The position numbers and the translations under genes were made by a program. The notes under the pieces were generated by a model. It had not been told where the DNA came from. It ran no database searches and saw nothing but the letters and a program-made list of their open reading frames with translations. Positions 31,907 to 42,965 of a DNA stretch of 64,000 bases are shown in pieces. Within the stretch, counting starts at the first letter, position 1; each line of letters starts with the position of its first letter. The stretch is from assembly GCA_024638385.1 (NCBI GenBank), contig JAHEKJ010000001.1, positions 61,595 through 125,594 on the forward strand, read 5' to 3'. Origin of the DNA: Gammaproteobacteria bacterium (GTDB taxonomy: Bacteria; Pseudomonadota; Gammaproteobacteria; GCA-001735895).

Positions 31907-33838
31907 TCAGGGCGATATGCTCGAAGTCGTCAGCGGCAGGCTCGGCGGGGTTTCGAGCATCCTGGCGACGCCGTTCTCGTAGGTCGCGAGCAGCAGCGTG
32001 CGCCGCACGCGGCCGAAGTTGTCGACCGTGAGGTTGCCGGTGTGGTGCGGCCGGGACTCTTCGGGATTGACCATCAGCCGGCGCAGCGACGGGATCATGC
32101 GATAGGCGTCGATACCGAGCGCGAACAGGCGGCTGAAGCGCTGGCTCTCCTCGGGCCAGAGCCGGCTGACCTGCTGAAAATCGCGATTGTCGCGATTGTC
32201 GAGCATCCACGGCATGTCGACGAACAGGATCTCGTTGAGATCGCGGTCGTCGGCCGGCGTGCTCGAACTCGATGAGATGTTGGAGGTCGAGTAAACCGGC
32301 AAGTCCTGGGCGTGATGAAACTTGAGCTGGGGCTTGATCAGCCGCGCCTGGCGGGCGTTGGCGGCGATGAAGATCATGTCCACGTCCTGCCGGCGCCGGG
32401 CTTCGAACTCGACCTGGCGCTGGATGGTCTGCTGCACGATGGTCTTGCGGTGGTTGCTCGTCGTCAGGTTGAGCAGGTTCTTGATCGCCGGCGAGTAATC
32501 GTTTTTCTGCGCCGGGTAGATCGAGCTGCCGACGACATGGCCGCCGAGTTTTTCGAAGCGCTGGCTGAAAGCGCGCTGCAGGCGATAACCCCATTCGGTG
32601 TCGGGGACCAGCACCAGGGCGTGGTAGCGGCCCTGCGCCAGCGCGATGTCGGCGATCTGCTCGGCCTCGTCTTCGGGGCGCAGGCCGAATTGATACAGGT
32701 TCGGCACCGCTTCCTTCAGATCGTTGCCGTAGTTCAGCGTCAGCGTCGGCACCTCGAGCTTTTCGCGCTGCTGCAGCATGTCGATCAATTCCTTGTCGAT
32801 CGGCCCGACGACGAAATCGGCGCCGTTCTGGATCGCCTGCTCGTATTGCAGGTTGAACTGCGCCGGATCGGTGCTGGCGTCGATGATTTCGACGTCGGCG
32901 GCCTTGTCGGGGTCCTCGTAGTAGGCGTAGAGAAAGCCATTCTGGATCGCGTTGGCGACTTTTTCCAGACGCCCCGAAAACGGCAGCATCAGCGCGATTC
33001 GAGTCGGGTCGATGAAGATGCGGCGGCTCTCCTCGAGCAGGTTGAGCGCGTACAGCGCCGCCGCCGGGTGTTCGCCGTAACGCTGGTACCACTGGTCGAT
33101 CCAGGGCTCCATTTTTGCCGGCAGCATGTTCGAACGCCGCGCGATCAGGTTGAGCTCGAGCCAGCCGCGGACTTCGCTGGTCTGCGCCTCCGACAGCGCG
33201 CGAATGATCGACGGCTCGGTGATTCGGTTCAGCGCGTCCCAGATGAAATCGTGATTTTTTTCCTTTTCCTGCGGCGTGCGCAGGAAATTGCCGATCTGCA
33301 TGCGCAGTTTGGCGCTTTCCAGCGGCTTGCCGATCGCGAGCACGCCGCGCGAGCGGATGCTGAGCGCCAGCGCCTTGAAGCGAAAGTCTGCGAGTTCGTC
33401 GATTTCCGGCAGGTTCGACAGACTCTGGTAGATCTTGCCCTCGCCGAGGTAGCCGCCGGCCTGCACGACCTCCTTGTATTTCTGGTCCTGGGCGAGTATG
33501 TCCTGTTCGCCGAGCGACTCGAAAAACGGGTCGATCTGGTCATACAGCCCGGCGCGATAATACATCTCGGCGACCCGAATGAGGAAGCCGGACCGCTCGG
33601 GCTGCTCGCTCTGGCCGGCCAGGTCATCGTAGACTACGGCCGCCTCGAGCCACTTGTCGTCTCTCTCGTAGTCGAAGGCGCGCACCAGTTTCTCCTCGAA
33701 CGGCGTCAGGACACGCCCATCGGCGTCGAGCATCTGGCCGTCGTCGACTCCGGGCGATGGCGCGCGCGGACCGGTCTGGCAGGCGGTCAGACCCGCTAAC
33801 AGCGCGAGTGCGGACAGCAGAGGTAATCGGAGTTTCAT
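31907..33838 (-). CDS. lpoA: Penicillin-binding protein activator LpoA/LppC-type lipoprotein
   Basis: 643 aa; lipobox LTACQ; IALMLPFSGRLEKVANAIQNGFLYAYYED; between yraN and rsmI. Confidence 0.88.
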   Translation of the reverse strand: MKLRLPLLSALALLAGLTACQTGPRAPSPGVDDGQMLDADGRVLTPFEEKLVRAFDYERDDKWLEAAVVYDDLAGQSEQPERSGFLIRVAEMYYRAGLYDQIDPFFESLGEQDILAQDQKYKEVVQAGGYLGEGKIYQSLSNLPEIDELADFRFKALALSIRSRGVLAIGKPLESAKLRMQIGNFLRTPQEKEKNHDFIWDALNRITEPSIIRALSEAQTSEVRGWLELNLIARRSNMLPAKMEPWIDQWYQRYGEHPAAALYALNLLEESRRIFIDPTRIALMLPFSGRLEKVANAIQNGFLYAYYEDPDKAADVEIIDASTDPAQFNLQYEQAIQNGADFVVGPIDKELIDMLQQREKLEVPTLTLNYGNDLKEAVPNLYQFGLRPEDEAEQIADIALAQGRYHALVLVPDTEWGYRLQRAFSQRFEKLGGHVVGSSIYPAQKNDYSPAIKNLLNLTTSNHRKTIVQQTIQRQVEFEARRRQDVDMIFIAANARQARLIKPQLKFHHAQDLPVYSTSNISSSSSTPADDRDLNEILFVDMPWMLDNRDNRDFQQVSRLWPEESQRFSRLFALGIDAYRMIPSLRRLMVNPEESRPHHTGNLTVDNFGRVRRTLLLATYENGVARMLETPPSLPLTTSSISP

Positions 33839-33898
33839 CGGCGGTCGAGGCTGGAGCCGGTGGCTGTTGCAAACGCGCGTTAGTGTACACTCTTTTGC

Positions 33899-34759
33899 AT
33901 GGCCGGCGTACTCTACATCGTGGCGACCCCGATCGGCAATCTAGGCGACATCGGCGCGCGTGCGGTCGAGGTTTTACGCGGGGTCGAACTGGTCGCGGCC
34001 GAGGATACGCGGCATAGCCGCAAGCTGCTGAACCATATCGGCGTCGGCGCTCGCCTGCTGTCGTATCACGAGCACAACGAGACCGCGCGTGGCCGCGAAA
34101 TCCTGCGGCGACTGGAAGCGGGCGATTCGGTCGCGCTGATCTCGGACGCCGGCACGCCGCTGATTTCGGATCCCGGCTTTCGGCTCGTGCGCGACGCGCG
34201 TGCCGCCGGCATCCGGGTCTCGCCGATACCCGGGCCGAGCAGCGTGATCGCCGCGCTGTCGGCCGCCGGCCTGCCGACGGACCGCTTTCACTTCTTCGGC
34301 TTCCTGCCGGCCAAAGCCGAAGAACGCGGCAACCGGCTGCGGCGGATGCAGGATTTGCATGGCACGCTGGTGCTGTTCGAATCCAGCCATCGCATCGTCC
34401 CGCTGCTGGCCCAGCTCGACGAAATTTTCGTCGACCGACCGCTGGTGCTGGCCAAGGAAATGACCAAGCATCACGAACGCTTTCTCACCGGCAACGCGCG
34501 CGCTCTGCGGGCGCGGATCGACGCCGAACCCGAGCTCGGCAAGGGTGAATTCGTCGTCCTGATCGACAACGCGGGAAGCGTCGGGAACGAGCGACTGAAT
34601 GCTGACGATATCGACGTCATAAAAATGTTGCTGGCGGAAGTTTCCGTCAAGACGGCGGTCAGAATTGCCGCCCGAATTACCGGCAAAAAGAAAAATGAAA
34701 TCTATCGGGCGGCGCTCGAAATCGCCGCCGATACGGATGCCCAACCCGGCGATTTCTGA
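33899..34759 (+). CDS. rsmI: 16S rRNA 2'-O-ribose C1402 methyltransferase
   Basis: 286 aa; LYIVATPIGNLGDIGARAVEVLRGVELVAAEDTRHSRKLL. Confidence 0.97.
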   Translation: MAGVLYIVATPIGNLGDIGARAVEVLRGVELVAAEDTRHSRKLLNHIGVGARLLSYHEHNETARGREILRRLEAGDSVALISDAGTPLISDPGFRLVRDARAAGIRVSPIPGPSSVIAALSAAGLPTDRFHFFGFLPAKAEERGNRLRRMQDLHGTLVLFESSHRIVPLLAQLDEIFVDRPLVLAKEMTKHHERFLTGNARALRARIDAEPELGKGEFVVLIDNAGSVGNERLNADDIDVIKMLLAEVSVKTAVRIAARITGKKKNEIYRAALEIAADTDAQPGDF

Positions 34760-35144
34760 CCCTAAGTCAATGATTTGCAAAGGTTCGGGCGCTGGCAGTC
34801 AAAGGCCCCAAGTGCCAGTCGCGAAGCCCGATCTGGCTCACCTTTGTGCGCGATGCAACGAAGTTGGTCAATTTCTTGCATACGTGCCTATAATCGTATT
34901 GAATGGGTGCAAGCGGTGAGCGTCCGTGACGATGGCGAAACTGTGAAAAAGTTTGCGTTGTAATCATACGCAAGGCGAACGAAAGTCACAGGCTCTCGTC
35001 TAAAAGTTAACTATGCTTTAGCTAGATCACCCAAGGCAATAGCAAGCACGCAAGAGTGACTTAATTCTGTCAGGCGGCGCCTGGCCATGACAATCCAATG
35101 CGAGGGGCGCCGTTCCTGATCCGATTATGGAAGAGGTAGCCCAA

Positions 35145-37067
35145 ATGAGCATTTTCGAAAGTTATCAACAGCGCTTCGAACAACACTTGCAGGAAGAACT
35201 CTCGCTGCAGGAGTACCTGGAGCTCTGCAAGGATAATCCCCTGGCCTACGCCACCGCGGCGGAGCGCATGCTGGCTGCCATCGGCGACCCCGAGCTGGTC
35301 GATACCTCGCAGGATCCGCGCCTTTCGCGAATCTTTTCCAACAAGATGATCGCCCGCTACCCGGCATTCGACGAGTTTTACGGCATGGAAGATTCGATCG
35401 AGCAGATCGTTTCCTACTTCAAGCACGCGGCCCAGGGTCTCGAAGAGAAAAAACAGATCCTCTACCTGCTCGGCCCGGTCGGCGGCGGCAAGTCGTCGCT
35501 GGCCGATCGCCTGAAAGCGCTGATGGAGAAACAACCGATTTACGCGATCAAGGATTCGCCGGTGTTCGAATCGCCGTTGGGGCTGTTCGACCTCGAGGAA
35601 GACGGCGAGATCCTCGAGCAGGAATACGGCATCGCGCGGCGCTATCTCAACAAGATCATGTCGCCGTGGGCGGTCAAAAGACTCAACGAGTTCGGCGGCG
35701 ACATCGCCAAGTTCAAGGTAGTCAAGATCCAGCCGTCGATCCTGAACCAGATCGCGATCGCCAAAACCGAGCCGGGCGACGAAAACAACCAGGACATTTC
35801 GGCGCTGGTCGGCAAGGTCGACATCCGCATGCTCGAACACTACGCGCAAAACGACGCCGACGCCTACAGCTACTCGGGCGCGCTGTGCCGGGCGAACCAG
35901 GGCCTGATGGAATTCGTCGAGATGTTCAAGGCGCCGATCAAGGTGCTCCATCCGCTATTGACCGCGACCCAGGAGGGCAACTACAACGGCACCGAGGGCC
36001 TGTCCGCGCTGCCGTTCGAGGGCACGATTCTGGCGCACTCGAACGAGTCGGAATGGCAATCCTTCCGCAACAACAAGAACAACGAAGCCTTCCTCGACCG
36101 CGTCTACATCGTCAAGGTGCCGTACTGCCTGCGCGTGTCCGAGGAAATCAGGATTTACGAAAAGCTGCTCACCAACAGCTCGCTTTCGGAAGCGCCCTGC
36201 GCGCCGAGCACGCTCGAGATGCTCGCCCAGTTCAGCGTGCTGTCGCGGCTGGTGCCGCCGGAGAATTCGAGCATTTACTCGAAAATGAAGGTCTATGACG
36301 GCGAGAGCCTCAAGGATACCGACCCGAAGGCCAAGTCCTACCAGGAATATCGCGACTACGCCGGCGTCGACGAGGGCATGAGGGGCCTGTCGACGCGCTT
36401 CGCCTTCAAGATCCTGTCGCGCGTCTTCAATTTCGACCAGACCGAGGTCGCGGCCAACCCGGTACACCTGCTGTACGTGCTCGAGCAGCAAATCGCGCGC
36501 GAGCAGTTCCCGCAGGACGTGCACGACCGCTATCTCGAACACATCAAGGCTTTCCTGGTGCCGAACTACGTCGAGTTCATCGGCAAGGAAATCCAGACGT
36601 CGTACCTCGAGTCGTACAGCGAGTACGGCCAGAACATCTTCGACCGTTACGTGACCTATGCCGACTTCTGGATACAGGACCAGGAGTACCGAGATCCCGA
36701 GACCGGCGAGAACTTCGGCCGCGCGTCGCTCAACGAAGAACTCGAAAAGATCGAGAAGCCGGCCGGGATTTCCAACCCGAAGGATTTTCGCAACGAGGTC
36801 GTTAATTTCGTGTTAAGGGCGCGCGCGCAAAATGAAGGCAACAATCCGGAATGGGTCTCTTACGAAAAACTGCGTACCGTGATCGAAAAGAAAATGTTCT
36901 CCAACACCGAGGAACTGCTGCCGGTGATCTCGTTCAGCGCCAAGGCGTCCGAGGAAGACGAGAAGAAGCACGCCAACTTCGTCTCGCGCATGGTCGAGAA
37001 AGGCTATACCGAGAAGCAGGTGCGCCTGCTGTGCGAATGGTATCTGCGCGTTCGGAAATCGTCTTAA
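35145..37067 (+). CDS. prkA: PrkA family serine protein kinase
   Basis: MSIFESYQQRFEQHLQEELSLQEYLELCKDNPLAYATAAERML; LLGPVGGGKSSLADRLK. An alternative ATG exists at 35127. Confidence 0.95.
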   Translation: MSIFESYQQRFEQHLQEELSLQEYLELCKDNPLAYATAAERMLAAIGDPELVDTSQDPRLSRIFSNKMIARYPAFDEFYGMEDSIEQIVSYFKHAAQGLEEKKQILYLLGPVGGGKSSLADRLKALMEKQPIYAIKDSPVFESPLGLFDLEEDGEILEQEYGIARRYLNKIMSPWAVKRLNEFGGDIAKFKVVKIQPSILNQIAIAKTEPGDENNQDISALVGKVDIRMLEHYAQNDADAYSYSGALCRANQGLMEFVEMFKAPIKVLHPLLTATQEGNYNGTEGLSALPFEGTILAHSNESEWQSFRNNKNNEAFLDRVYIVKVPYCLRVSEEIRIYEKLLTNSSLSEAPCAPSTLEMLAQFSVLSRLVPPENSSIYSKMKVYDGESLKDTDPKAKSYQEYRDYAGVDEGMRGLSTRFAFKILSRVFNFDQTEVAANPVHLLYVLEQQIAREQFPQDVHDRYLEHIKAFLVPNYVEFIGKEIQTSYLESYSEYGQNIFDRYVTYADFWIQDQEYRDPETGENFGRASLNEELEKIEKPAGISNPKDFRNEVVNFVLRARAQNEGNNPEWVSYEKLRTVIEKKMFSNTEELLPVISFSAKASEEDEKKHANFVSRMVEKGYTEKQVRLLCEWYLRVRKSS

Positions 37068-37097
37068 TCGGCAGCATCCTGGAGCCGGCATACTGAT

Positions 37098-38360
37098 ATG
37101 ACGCAATTGATCGACAGGCGGCAAAACGCGAAGAACAAGAGCACGGTCAACCGGCAGCGCTTCTTGCGACGCTACAAGACGCAGATCAAAAAAGCGATAT
37201 CCGACCAGATTTCCGAGCGTTCGATCACCAATGTCGACAGCGGCGAGAGCGTATCGATTCCGACGCGCGACATCTCCGAGCCGACTTTCCGCAACGACAA
37301 GGGCGGTGTGCGCGAGGGTATATTTCCGGGCAACAAGGAATTCGCCCCGGGCGACCGCATCAAGCGCCCGCCTGGCGGCGGCGGCGAAGGCGGCCGTCGC
37401 GCCAGCGACCAGGGCGAGGGCGATGACGATTTCGTCTTCGAAATCTCCAGGGACGAGTATCTCGATCTGCTGTTCGACGACCTGGAGCTGCCGAATCTGA
37501 AGAAGAACCAGCTGCGCAAGATGACCAAGAGCAAGACCGTGCGCGCCGGTTTCACCACTGACGGCGTGCCGACCAACATCAACGTCGTGCGTTCGCTGCG
37601 CGCGGCGCTGTCGAGGCGCATCGGCATGGGCAGCGAACCGCGGCGAATGCTGCACGAGCGCGAAGCCGAGCTCGAGGCGCTGGAAAAGGATCCGGTCGCC
37701 GACGAGACGCGACGCGCCGAGCTGCACCAGGAAATCGCGATGCTGCGCGCGCGGCTGAAGAAGATTCCGTTCATCGATACCTTCGACCTGCGGTTCAACA
37801 ATTTCGTGCAGCGCCCGGAACCGACTTCGCAGGCGGTGATGTTCTGCCTGATGGACGTTTCCGGCTCGATGGACCAGGAAACCAAGGATATCGCCAAGCG
37901 GTTTTATATCCTGCTCTACCTGTTCCTGACGCGCAGTTACAGGGATGTGGATGTCGTCTTCATTCGCCATCACACCCAGGCCAAGGAAGTCGAGGAAGAG
38001 GAATTCTTCTATTCGCGCGAGACCGGCGGCACGATCGTCTCGAGCGCGCTCGAGCTTACGCGCGACATCGTCAAGCAGCGCTATCCGCCCACCGACTGGA
38101 ACATCTACGCCGCGCAGGCCTCCGACGGCGATAACTGGAACGACGATTCGCCGCTGTGCGAACAGATCCTGGCCAGGGACCTGCTGCCGCAACTTCGTTA
38201 TTACGCCTACGTCGAAATCACCCGCCGCGACCACCAGGGCCTCTGGGAGCATTACCAGAACCTGCTCGGCAAGTACGACAACTTCGCGATGCAGCATATC
38301 CGCGAGCACAACGACATCTACCCGGTGTTTCGCGAATTCTTCCGGAAGCAGACGCAATGA
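37098..38360 (+). CDS. YeaH/YhbH family protein (DUF444, vWA-like)
   Basis: 420 aa; [50 protein letters not shown]. Confidence 0.95.
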   Translation: MTQLIDRRQNAKNKSTVNRQRFLRRYKTQIKKAISDQISERSITNVDSGESVSIPTRDISEPTFRNDKGGVREGIFPGNKEFAPGDRIKRPPGGGGEGGRRASDQGEGDDDFVFEISRDEYLDLLFDDLELPNLKKNQLRKMTKSKTVRAGFTTDGVPTNINVVRSLRAALSRRIGMGSEPRRMLHEREAELEALEKDPVADETRRAELHQEIAMLRARLKKIPFIDTFDLRFNNFVQRPEPTSQAVMFCLMDVSGSMDQETKDIAKRFYILLYLFLTRSYRDVDVVFIRHHTQAKEVEEEEFFYSRETGGTIVSSALELTRDIVKQRYPPTDWNIYAAQASDGDNWNDDSPLCEQILARDLLPQLRYYAYVEITRRDHQGLWEHYQNLLGKYDNFAMQHIREHNDIYPVFREFFRKQTQ

Positions 38361-39850
38361 GGGAGCCCATCTCGACGTCCGCCGAATGGACGTTCGAACT
38401 CATCGACGAGTACTATGCCGAAATCGAGGCCATTGCCGAGGGTTACGGCCTCGATACCTATCCGAACCAGGTCGAGCTGATCACGGCCGAGCAGATGCTC
38501 GACGCCTACGCCAGTATCGGCATGCCGATCGGCTACAGCCACTGGTCCTTCGGCAAGCATTTCATCAAGAACGAGCAGCAGTATCGGCGTGGTCACATGG
38601 GGCTGGCCTACGAAATCGTGATCAATTCCAATCCGTGTATCGCCTACCTGATGGAAGAGAACACGATGATGATGCAGGCGCTGGTCATGGCGCACGCCTG
38701 TTTCGGCCACAATTCGTTCTTCAAGGGCAATTACCTGTTTCGCGCGTGGACCGACGCCGAGGCGATCATCGATTACCTCGTCTTCTCCAAGCGCTACATC
38801 GCCGATTGCGAGGAGCGCTACGGCATCGAGGAGGTCGAGAACCTGCTCGACTCCTGCCACGCCTTGCAAAATCACGGTGTCGACCGCTACAAGCGGCCGT
38901 ACCCGGTGTCGATGCGCGAGGAAAAGGAGCGGCTCAAGGAGCGCGAGGCTTACCTGCAATCGCAGGTCAACGAAGTCTGGCGCAAGACGATCCCGAAAAA
39001 GACCACCGAGGAGGAAGAGGCGAAACGGCCCAACTTCCCCGAGGAGCCGCAGGAAAACATCCTCTACTTCATCGAGAAAAACGCGCCCTTGCTCGAGCCC
39101 TGGCAACGCGAAATCGTGCGCATCGTGCGCAAGATCGGCCAGTATTTCTACCCGCAGCGCCAGACCCAGGTCATGAACGAGGGCTGGGCCTGTTTCTGGC
39201 ATTACCACATCATGAACGAGCTCTACGACCGCGGCAAGGTCACCGACGGGTTCATGCTCGAGTTCATCCAGAGCCACACCAACGTCGTCGCCCAGCCGGA
39301 ATTCGACAGCCCGTATTTCAGCGGCATCAACCCGTACGCGCTCGGCTACGCGATGATGACCGACATCAAGCGCATCTGCACCGATCCGGACGACGAGGAC
39401 CGGCAATGGTTCCCCGATATCGCCGGTTCGAACTGGCAGGAGACGCTCGATTTTGCGATGCGCAACTTCAAGGACGAGAGCTTCATCTCGCAGTTCCTGT
39501 CACCGCGCCTGATCCGCGAGTTCAAGCTGTTCTCCATTCTCGACGACGAGGCGCAAAGCGAGCTCGAGGTCACGTCGATCCACAACGACGCCGGCTACCG
39601 GCACATTCGCAACTCGTTGTCGAACCAGTACAACCTGAGCATGAACGAACCGAACATCCAGGTTTACAATGTCGATATTCGCGGCGATCGCTCGCTGACG
39701 CTGCGCCACATTCCGCACAACAATATCCCGCTCGCGGAAACCCGCGAGCAGGTGCTCAGGCACCTGCACCGGCTGTGGGGCTTCCCGGTTCGTCTCGAGA
39801 CCATCGGCGCCGACGACGAGATCGTCGACGTCGAGGAATGCGGCGCCTGA
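38357..39850 (+). CDS. SpoVR family protein (YcgB-like)
   Basis: [69 protein letters not shown]; start overlaps the yeaH stop. Confidence 0.95.
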   Translation: MREPISTSAEWTFELIDEYYAEIEAIAEGYGLDTYPNQVELITAEQMLDAYASIGMPIGYSHWSFGKHFIKNEQQYRRGHMGLAYEIVINSNPCIAYLMEENTMMMQALVMAHACFGHNSFFKGNYLFRAWTDAEAIIDYLVFSKRYIADCEERYGIEEVENLLDSCHALQNHGVDRYKRPYPVSMREEKERLKEREAYLQSQVNEVWRKTIPKKTTEEEEAKRPNFPEEPQENILYFIEKNAPLLEPWQREIVRIVRKIGQYFYPQRQTQVMNEGWACFWHYHIMNELYDRGKVTDGFMLEFIQSHTNVVAQPEFDSPYFSGINPYALGYAMMTDIKRICTDPDDEDRQWFPDIAGSNWQETLDFAMRNFKDESFISQFLSPRLIREFKLFSILDDEAQSELEVTSIHNDAGYRHIRNSLSNQYNLSMNEPNIQVYNVDIRGDRSLTLRHIPHNNIPLAETREQVLRHLHRLWGFPVRLETIGADDEIVDVEECGA

Positions 39851-39851
39851 T

Positions 39852-40439
39852 TCAGGGCGCGAAATTGAAATACATCTTGTTCCTGTCGAGCGTGTAGCTC
39901 CACGGCAGCTCGGCATTCTTCCAGCCGTTGACGACGCGCTGACCCTGGCGCGGACCGCCTTTTGCCTTGAAACCTTCGAAACCCTGGTACTGGGTGTATA
40001 CCGTCTCGAAACCGGCGGCATGCAGCAGTCGCGCGGCGATCGGCGCGCGTGAGCCGGCCTGGCACATGACGATGATCGGCGCACGGCGATCGAGATCCCG
40101 GGTGTCGAGCAGCCTGTCTACCGCGGCGACGAAATCCGGATTCTCGCGCGTACGGTAAGTGTTCGCGCGTTCGCTCCAGGCGTAGTCGTCGCGCAGCAGC
40201 CGAACCGGGATGTTCGCATCGACCGCGTCGGCAAGGCCGATATACTTGAGTTCGGCGCGGGTACGCACGTCGATGAACGCCAGGGCGTCGCCGTGGGCCT
40301 GTTTCATCGCATGCGCTTCACGCGGTGTCAGATACAGGTCGTAGGGCGTGTGGTATTTCGCCGGAACGCCGCTCTTCGGCGCCGCCGACAGGCCGGCGCT
40401 CGAGGCCAGCAGGATCAGCAAAAGCGCGAATACGGGCAT
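39852..40439 (-). CDS. Exported rhodanese-like domain protein
   Basis: 195 aa; signal peptide, ALAFIDVRTRAELKYIG, IVMCQAGSRAPIAARLL. Confidence 0.85.
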   Translation of the reverse strand: MPVFALLLILLASSAGLSAAPKSGVPAKYHTPYDLYLTPREAHAMKQAHGDALAFIDVRTRAELKYIGLADAVDANIPVRLLRDDYAWSERANTYRTRENPDFVAAVDRLLDTRDLDRRAPIIVMCQAGSRAPIAARLLHAAGFETVYTQYQGFEGFKAKGGPRQGQRVVNGWKNAELPWSYTLDRNKMYFNFAP

Positions 40440-40451
40440 TCCACGCCCGCG

Positions 40452-40703
40452 TCAGCCACCCTTGATCGGCGGCAGCAGGACGATCTGGTCGCCCGCGTCG
40501 ATGCGGATATCGTCGTAGTCCGCGGAGTCGACCTTTTCGTCGTTGAGGATCACGAGGAAGGGCCGATCGGCCGGGATCGGCACCTGCTCGAGCAGGGCCC
40601 GGAGGCTGGCGTCGTCGGCCACGCGCAGCGTGCAGCGGTTGAACGAGCTGCCGGCGGGCAGGTACTGACGCAGCCCGCCGAACAGCGTGACGTCGATGTC
40701 CAT
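40452..40703 (-). CDS. MoaD/ThiS-like small sulfur-carrier protein
   Basis: MDIDVTLFGGLRQYLPAGSS...QIVLLPPIKGG; beta-grasp pattern with C-terminal Gly-Gly. Confidence 0.82.
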   Translation of the reverse strand: MDIDVTLFGGLRQYLPAGSSFNRCTLRVADDASLRALLEQVPIPADRPFLVILNDEKVDSADYDDIRIDAGDQIVLLPPIKGG

Positions 40704-40717
40704 GCGCGAGGTCGTGA

Positions 40718-42538
40718 TCAGGCGAGGCCGAGCCGCGAGAGGGTATCCTTTTTCGGCACGCCGTCGCCATCCCAGCCGCACAGCTCGTAATACTCCGGCA
40801 GCATTTCATCGAGCTTGCAGACCAGGCCCTTGGCGGTGCCGACGTCGGCCGGTTCCTCGAGAATGCGCTTCGGCAGCGTATCGTCGGCGCGGGTCAGGCC
40901 GGCCTTCAGGTTGAACAGCTTCTCGATGTTCCAGATGCGTTCACCGACCTCGATCATGCGTTCTTCGCTGGTCCAGTCGCCCTCGCAGGCCGCGTCGACC
41001 AGCGTGCGGTAATCGGCCAGGCTCCAGCCGCAGCCGCCGGGGAACAGGCACAGGCCGCTGGAATCCATGAATGCGACCTCGCGCTGCGTGTCGCGCACGA
41101 TTTTCGCCTTGCCGGCGATCTCGGTGGTGTCGAAATCGTGCGCGTAGGGATCGGCGCGCAGGTGGCAGGCGCCGCGGTTGCTGGTCGCGTAGGCGAGCCC
41201 CATGCCCTGCATCGCGCGGCCGTCGTAGGCGGCGAACTCCTGGCCCTTGACCGTCATCGACAGGTCCGGATGGCCGTATTTCTCGCACAGCCGCTTCGAG
41301 CCCAGCGCGACGTCGGCGCCGAAACCCTCGCCCTTGCCGACGAGCTCGGCGATCTCGCACATCGCCGCGGCGTTGCCGAACTCGAGCCTGATGCCGCCGG
41401 TGACCTTTTCGTCGATCGCGCCGATGTCGAACAGCTCCATCGCCGCCGCGATCGAACCGCCGAGCGAGATCGGGTCCATGCCGTACTCGTTGCAGATGAA
41501 GCCGGCGAAGGTCGCCGCGTCCATGTCGTCGACGCCGCAGGCCGCGCCGAGCGCGTAGGCGGTTTCGTACTCGAGGCCGCCGGAGGCGCCCTGGTATTCG
41601 GGACGGTCCTTGACCGTGTAATGGGTCGGGTCGATCTTGCTGATGCGGCCGCAGCCGATCGTGCAGGCGTAACAGGCGCCGTTGGTGACGAGGTTGACGT
41701 GGCCGTTTTCGTTGGGCGTGTGCATCGCCTCGGGGTTGAGCTTGCTGGCGCCCTCGAAGCGCACGCTGCGGTTGTTGCGCGTCGGCAGGCTGCCGAAGGT
41801 ATTGGTCACGTCCATCATCGCCAGCGTGCCGTCGCGGGCCATCTCGTCGCGCCCGGTCAGGCGGGCGTTGACCTCGTTGACGATCCGAAAGAACTTCTTC
41901 GGGTCGGCGTTTTTCACGCCGACGGTGCCGCGCACGGCGATCGTCTTCAGATTCTTCGAGCCCATGACCGCGCCGACGCCGGAGCGGCCGGCGGCGCGGT
42001 GCTTGTCGTTGACCACGCAGGCGTAGCGGCACAGCGTCTCGCCGGCCTGGCCGATCGACGCGAAGCGCATTTGCGGATCCTGGTATTTCTCGGCGAGGAT
42101 GTCCTCGGTCTCCCAGACGGTCTTGCCCCAGACTCCGCTCGCGTCGCAGATCTCGACCTGGTCGTTTTCGATATGCAGGTAGACCGGCGAATCGGCCTTG
42201 CCCTCGACGATCAGCAGATCGAAGCCGGCGTTCTTGAACTCGCCGCCCCACTTGCCACCGGAGTTCGAGCACGCGATCGCGCCGGTCAACGGGCCCTTGG
42301 TAATGACGGTATAGCGGCCGCCGGTCGACGCCATCGTGCCGGTCAGCGGGCCGGTCGCGAAGATCAGCTTGTTGTCGGCCGACAACGCATCCGCTTCGGG
42401 ATCCATCTCCTCGAAGAGATACTTGCTGCCGAGGCCACGCGAGCCGAGGTAGGCCTGTGCCCATTCCAGGTTCAGGGGCTCGATCTTGCAGGTGCCGTCG
42501 CTCAGGTTGACGCGCAGAATACGACCTTGCCAGCTCAT
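40718..42538 (-). CDS. Aldehyde ferredoxin oxidoreductase family protein (tungsten/AOR family)
   Basis: 606 aa; WQGRILRVNLSDGTCKIEPL, GSRGLGSKYLFEEMDPEADALSADNKLIFATGPLTGT, CYACTIGCGR and distal LCLFPGGCG. Confidence 0.93.
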   Translation of the reverse strand: MSWQGRILRVNLSDGTCKIEPLNLEWAQAYLGSRGLGSKYLFEEMDPEADALSADNKLIFATGPLTGTMASTGGRYTVITKGPLTGAIACSNSGGKWGGEFKNAGFDLLIVEGKADSPVYLHIENDQVEICDASGVWGKTVWETEDILAEKYQDPQMRFASIGQAGETLCRYACVVNDKHRAAGRSGVGAVMGSKNLKTIAVRGTVGVKNADPKKFFRIVNEVNARLTGRDEMARDGTLAMMDVTNTFGSLPTRNNRSVRFEGASKLNPEAMHTPNENGHVNLVTNGACYACTIGCGRISKIDPTHYTVKDRPEYQGASGGLEYETAYALGAACGVDDMDAATFAGFICNEYGMDPISLGGSIAAAMELFDIGAIDEKVTGGIRLEFGNAAAMCEIAELVGKGEGFGADVALGSKRLCEKYGHPDLSMTVKGQEFAAYDGRAMQGMGLAYATSNRGACHLRADPYAHDFDTTEIAGKAKIVRDTQREVAFMDSSGLCLFPGGCGWSLADYRTLVDAACEGDWTSEERMIEVGERIWNIEKLFNLKAGLTRADDTLPKRILEEPADVGTAKGLVCKLDEMLPEYYELCGWDGDGVPKKDTLSRLGLA

Positions 42539-42650
42539 CTTGGTCCTCCGGGTGGTTGTGCGATTGTCTACGCGGCGATTGTATATGCTGGCGATCGATT
42601 TTTACACAGCGCTGTCTCATAATCGGGGTTCCGAAGACGAGGATAGAGGC

Positions 42651-42965
42651 GTGATCAGAGTCATCATCGAACGCGAAATTGCCGAGGGCCTCGAGCAATT
42701 CTACGAATCGGCAATCGCCAATCTGAACGAGACCATGGCCGAATTCCCGGGCTATGCCTCGGGTGAGTCGCTCAAGAATCTGCGCCATCCCAATCGCTAC
42801 GTCGTCATCACGCGCTGGCAAAACGAGGAATCGTGGAATCGCTGGTATCATTCGGAGACGCGCCGGGAAAAGCTCGCCGAGTTGCGGCCGTTCCTGCTGA
42901 CCGACGAGAAAATCACGCTGCTGCGCCAGCTCGGCTATTACCGGGTCGACGAATCGAACAGCTAG
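42651..42965 (+). CDS. Antibiotic biosynthesis monooxygenase (ABM) domain protein
   Basis: GTG start; IRVIIEREIAEGLEQFYESAIANLNETMAEFPGYASGESLKNLRHPNRYVVITRWQNEESWNRWYHSETR. Confidence 0.8.
   Translation: MIRVIIEREIAEGLEQFYESAIANLNETMAEFPGYASGESLKNLRHPNRYVVITRWQNEESWNRWYHSETRREKLAELRPFLLTDEKITLLRQLGYYRVDESNS

Noticed and set aside
34760-35126. Small ORFs in the rsmI-prkA gap (34665-34919, 34775-34963, 34767-34973)
   Set aside because: No recognizable motifs or ribosome binding sites; overlap each other in different frames. A TATAAT at 34889-34894 has no convincing -35 partner.
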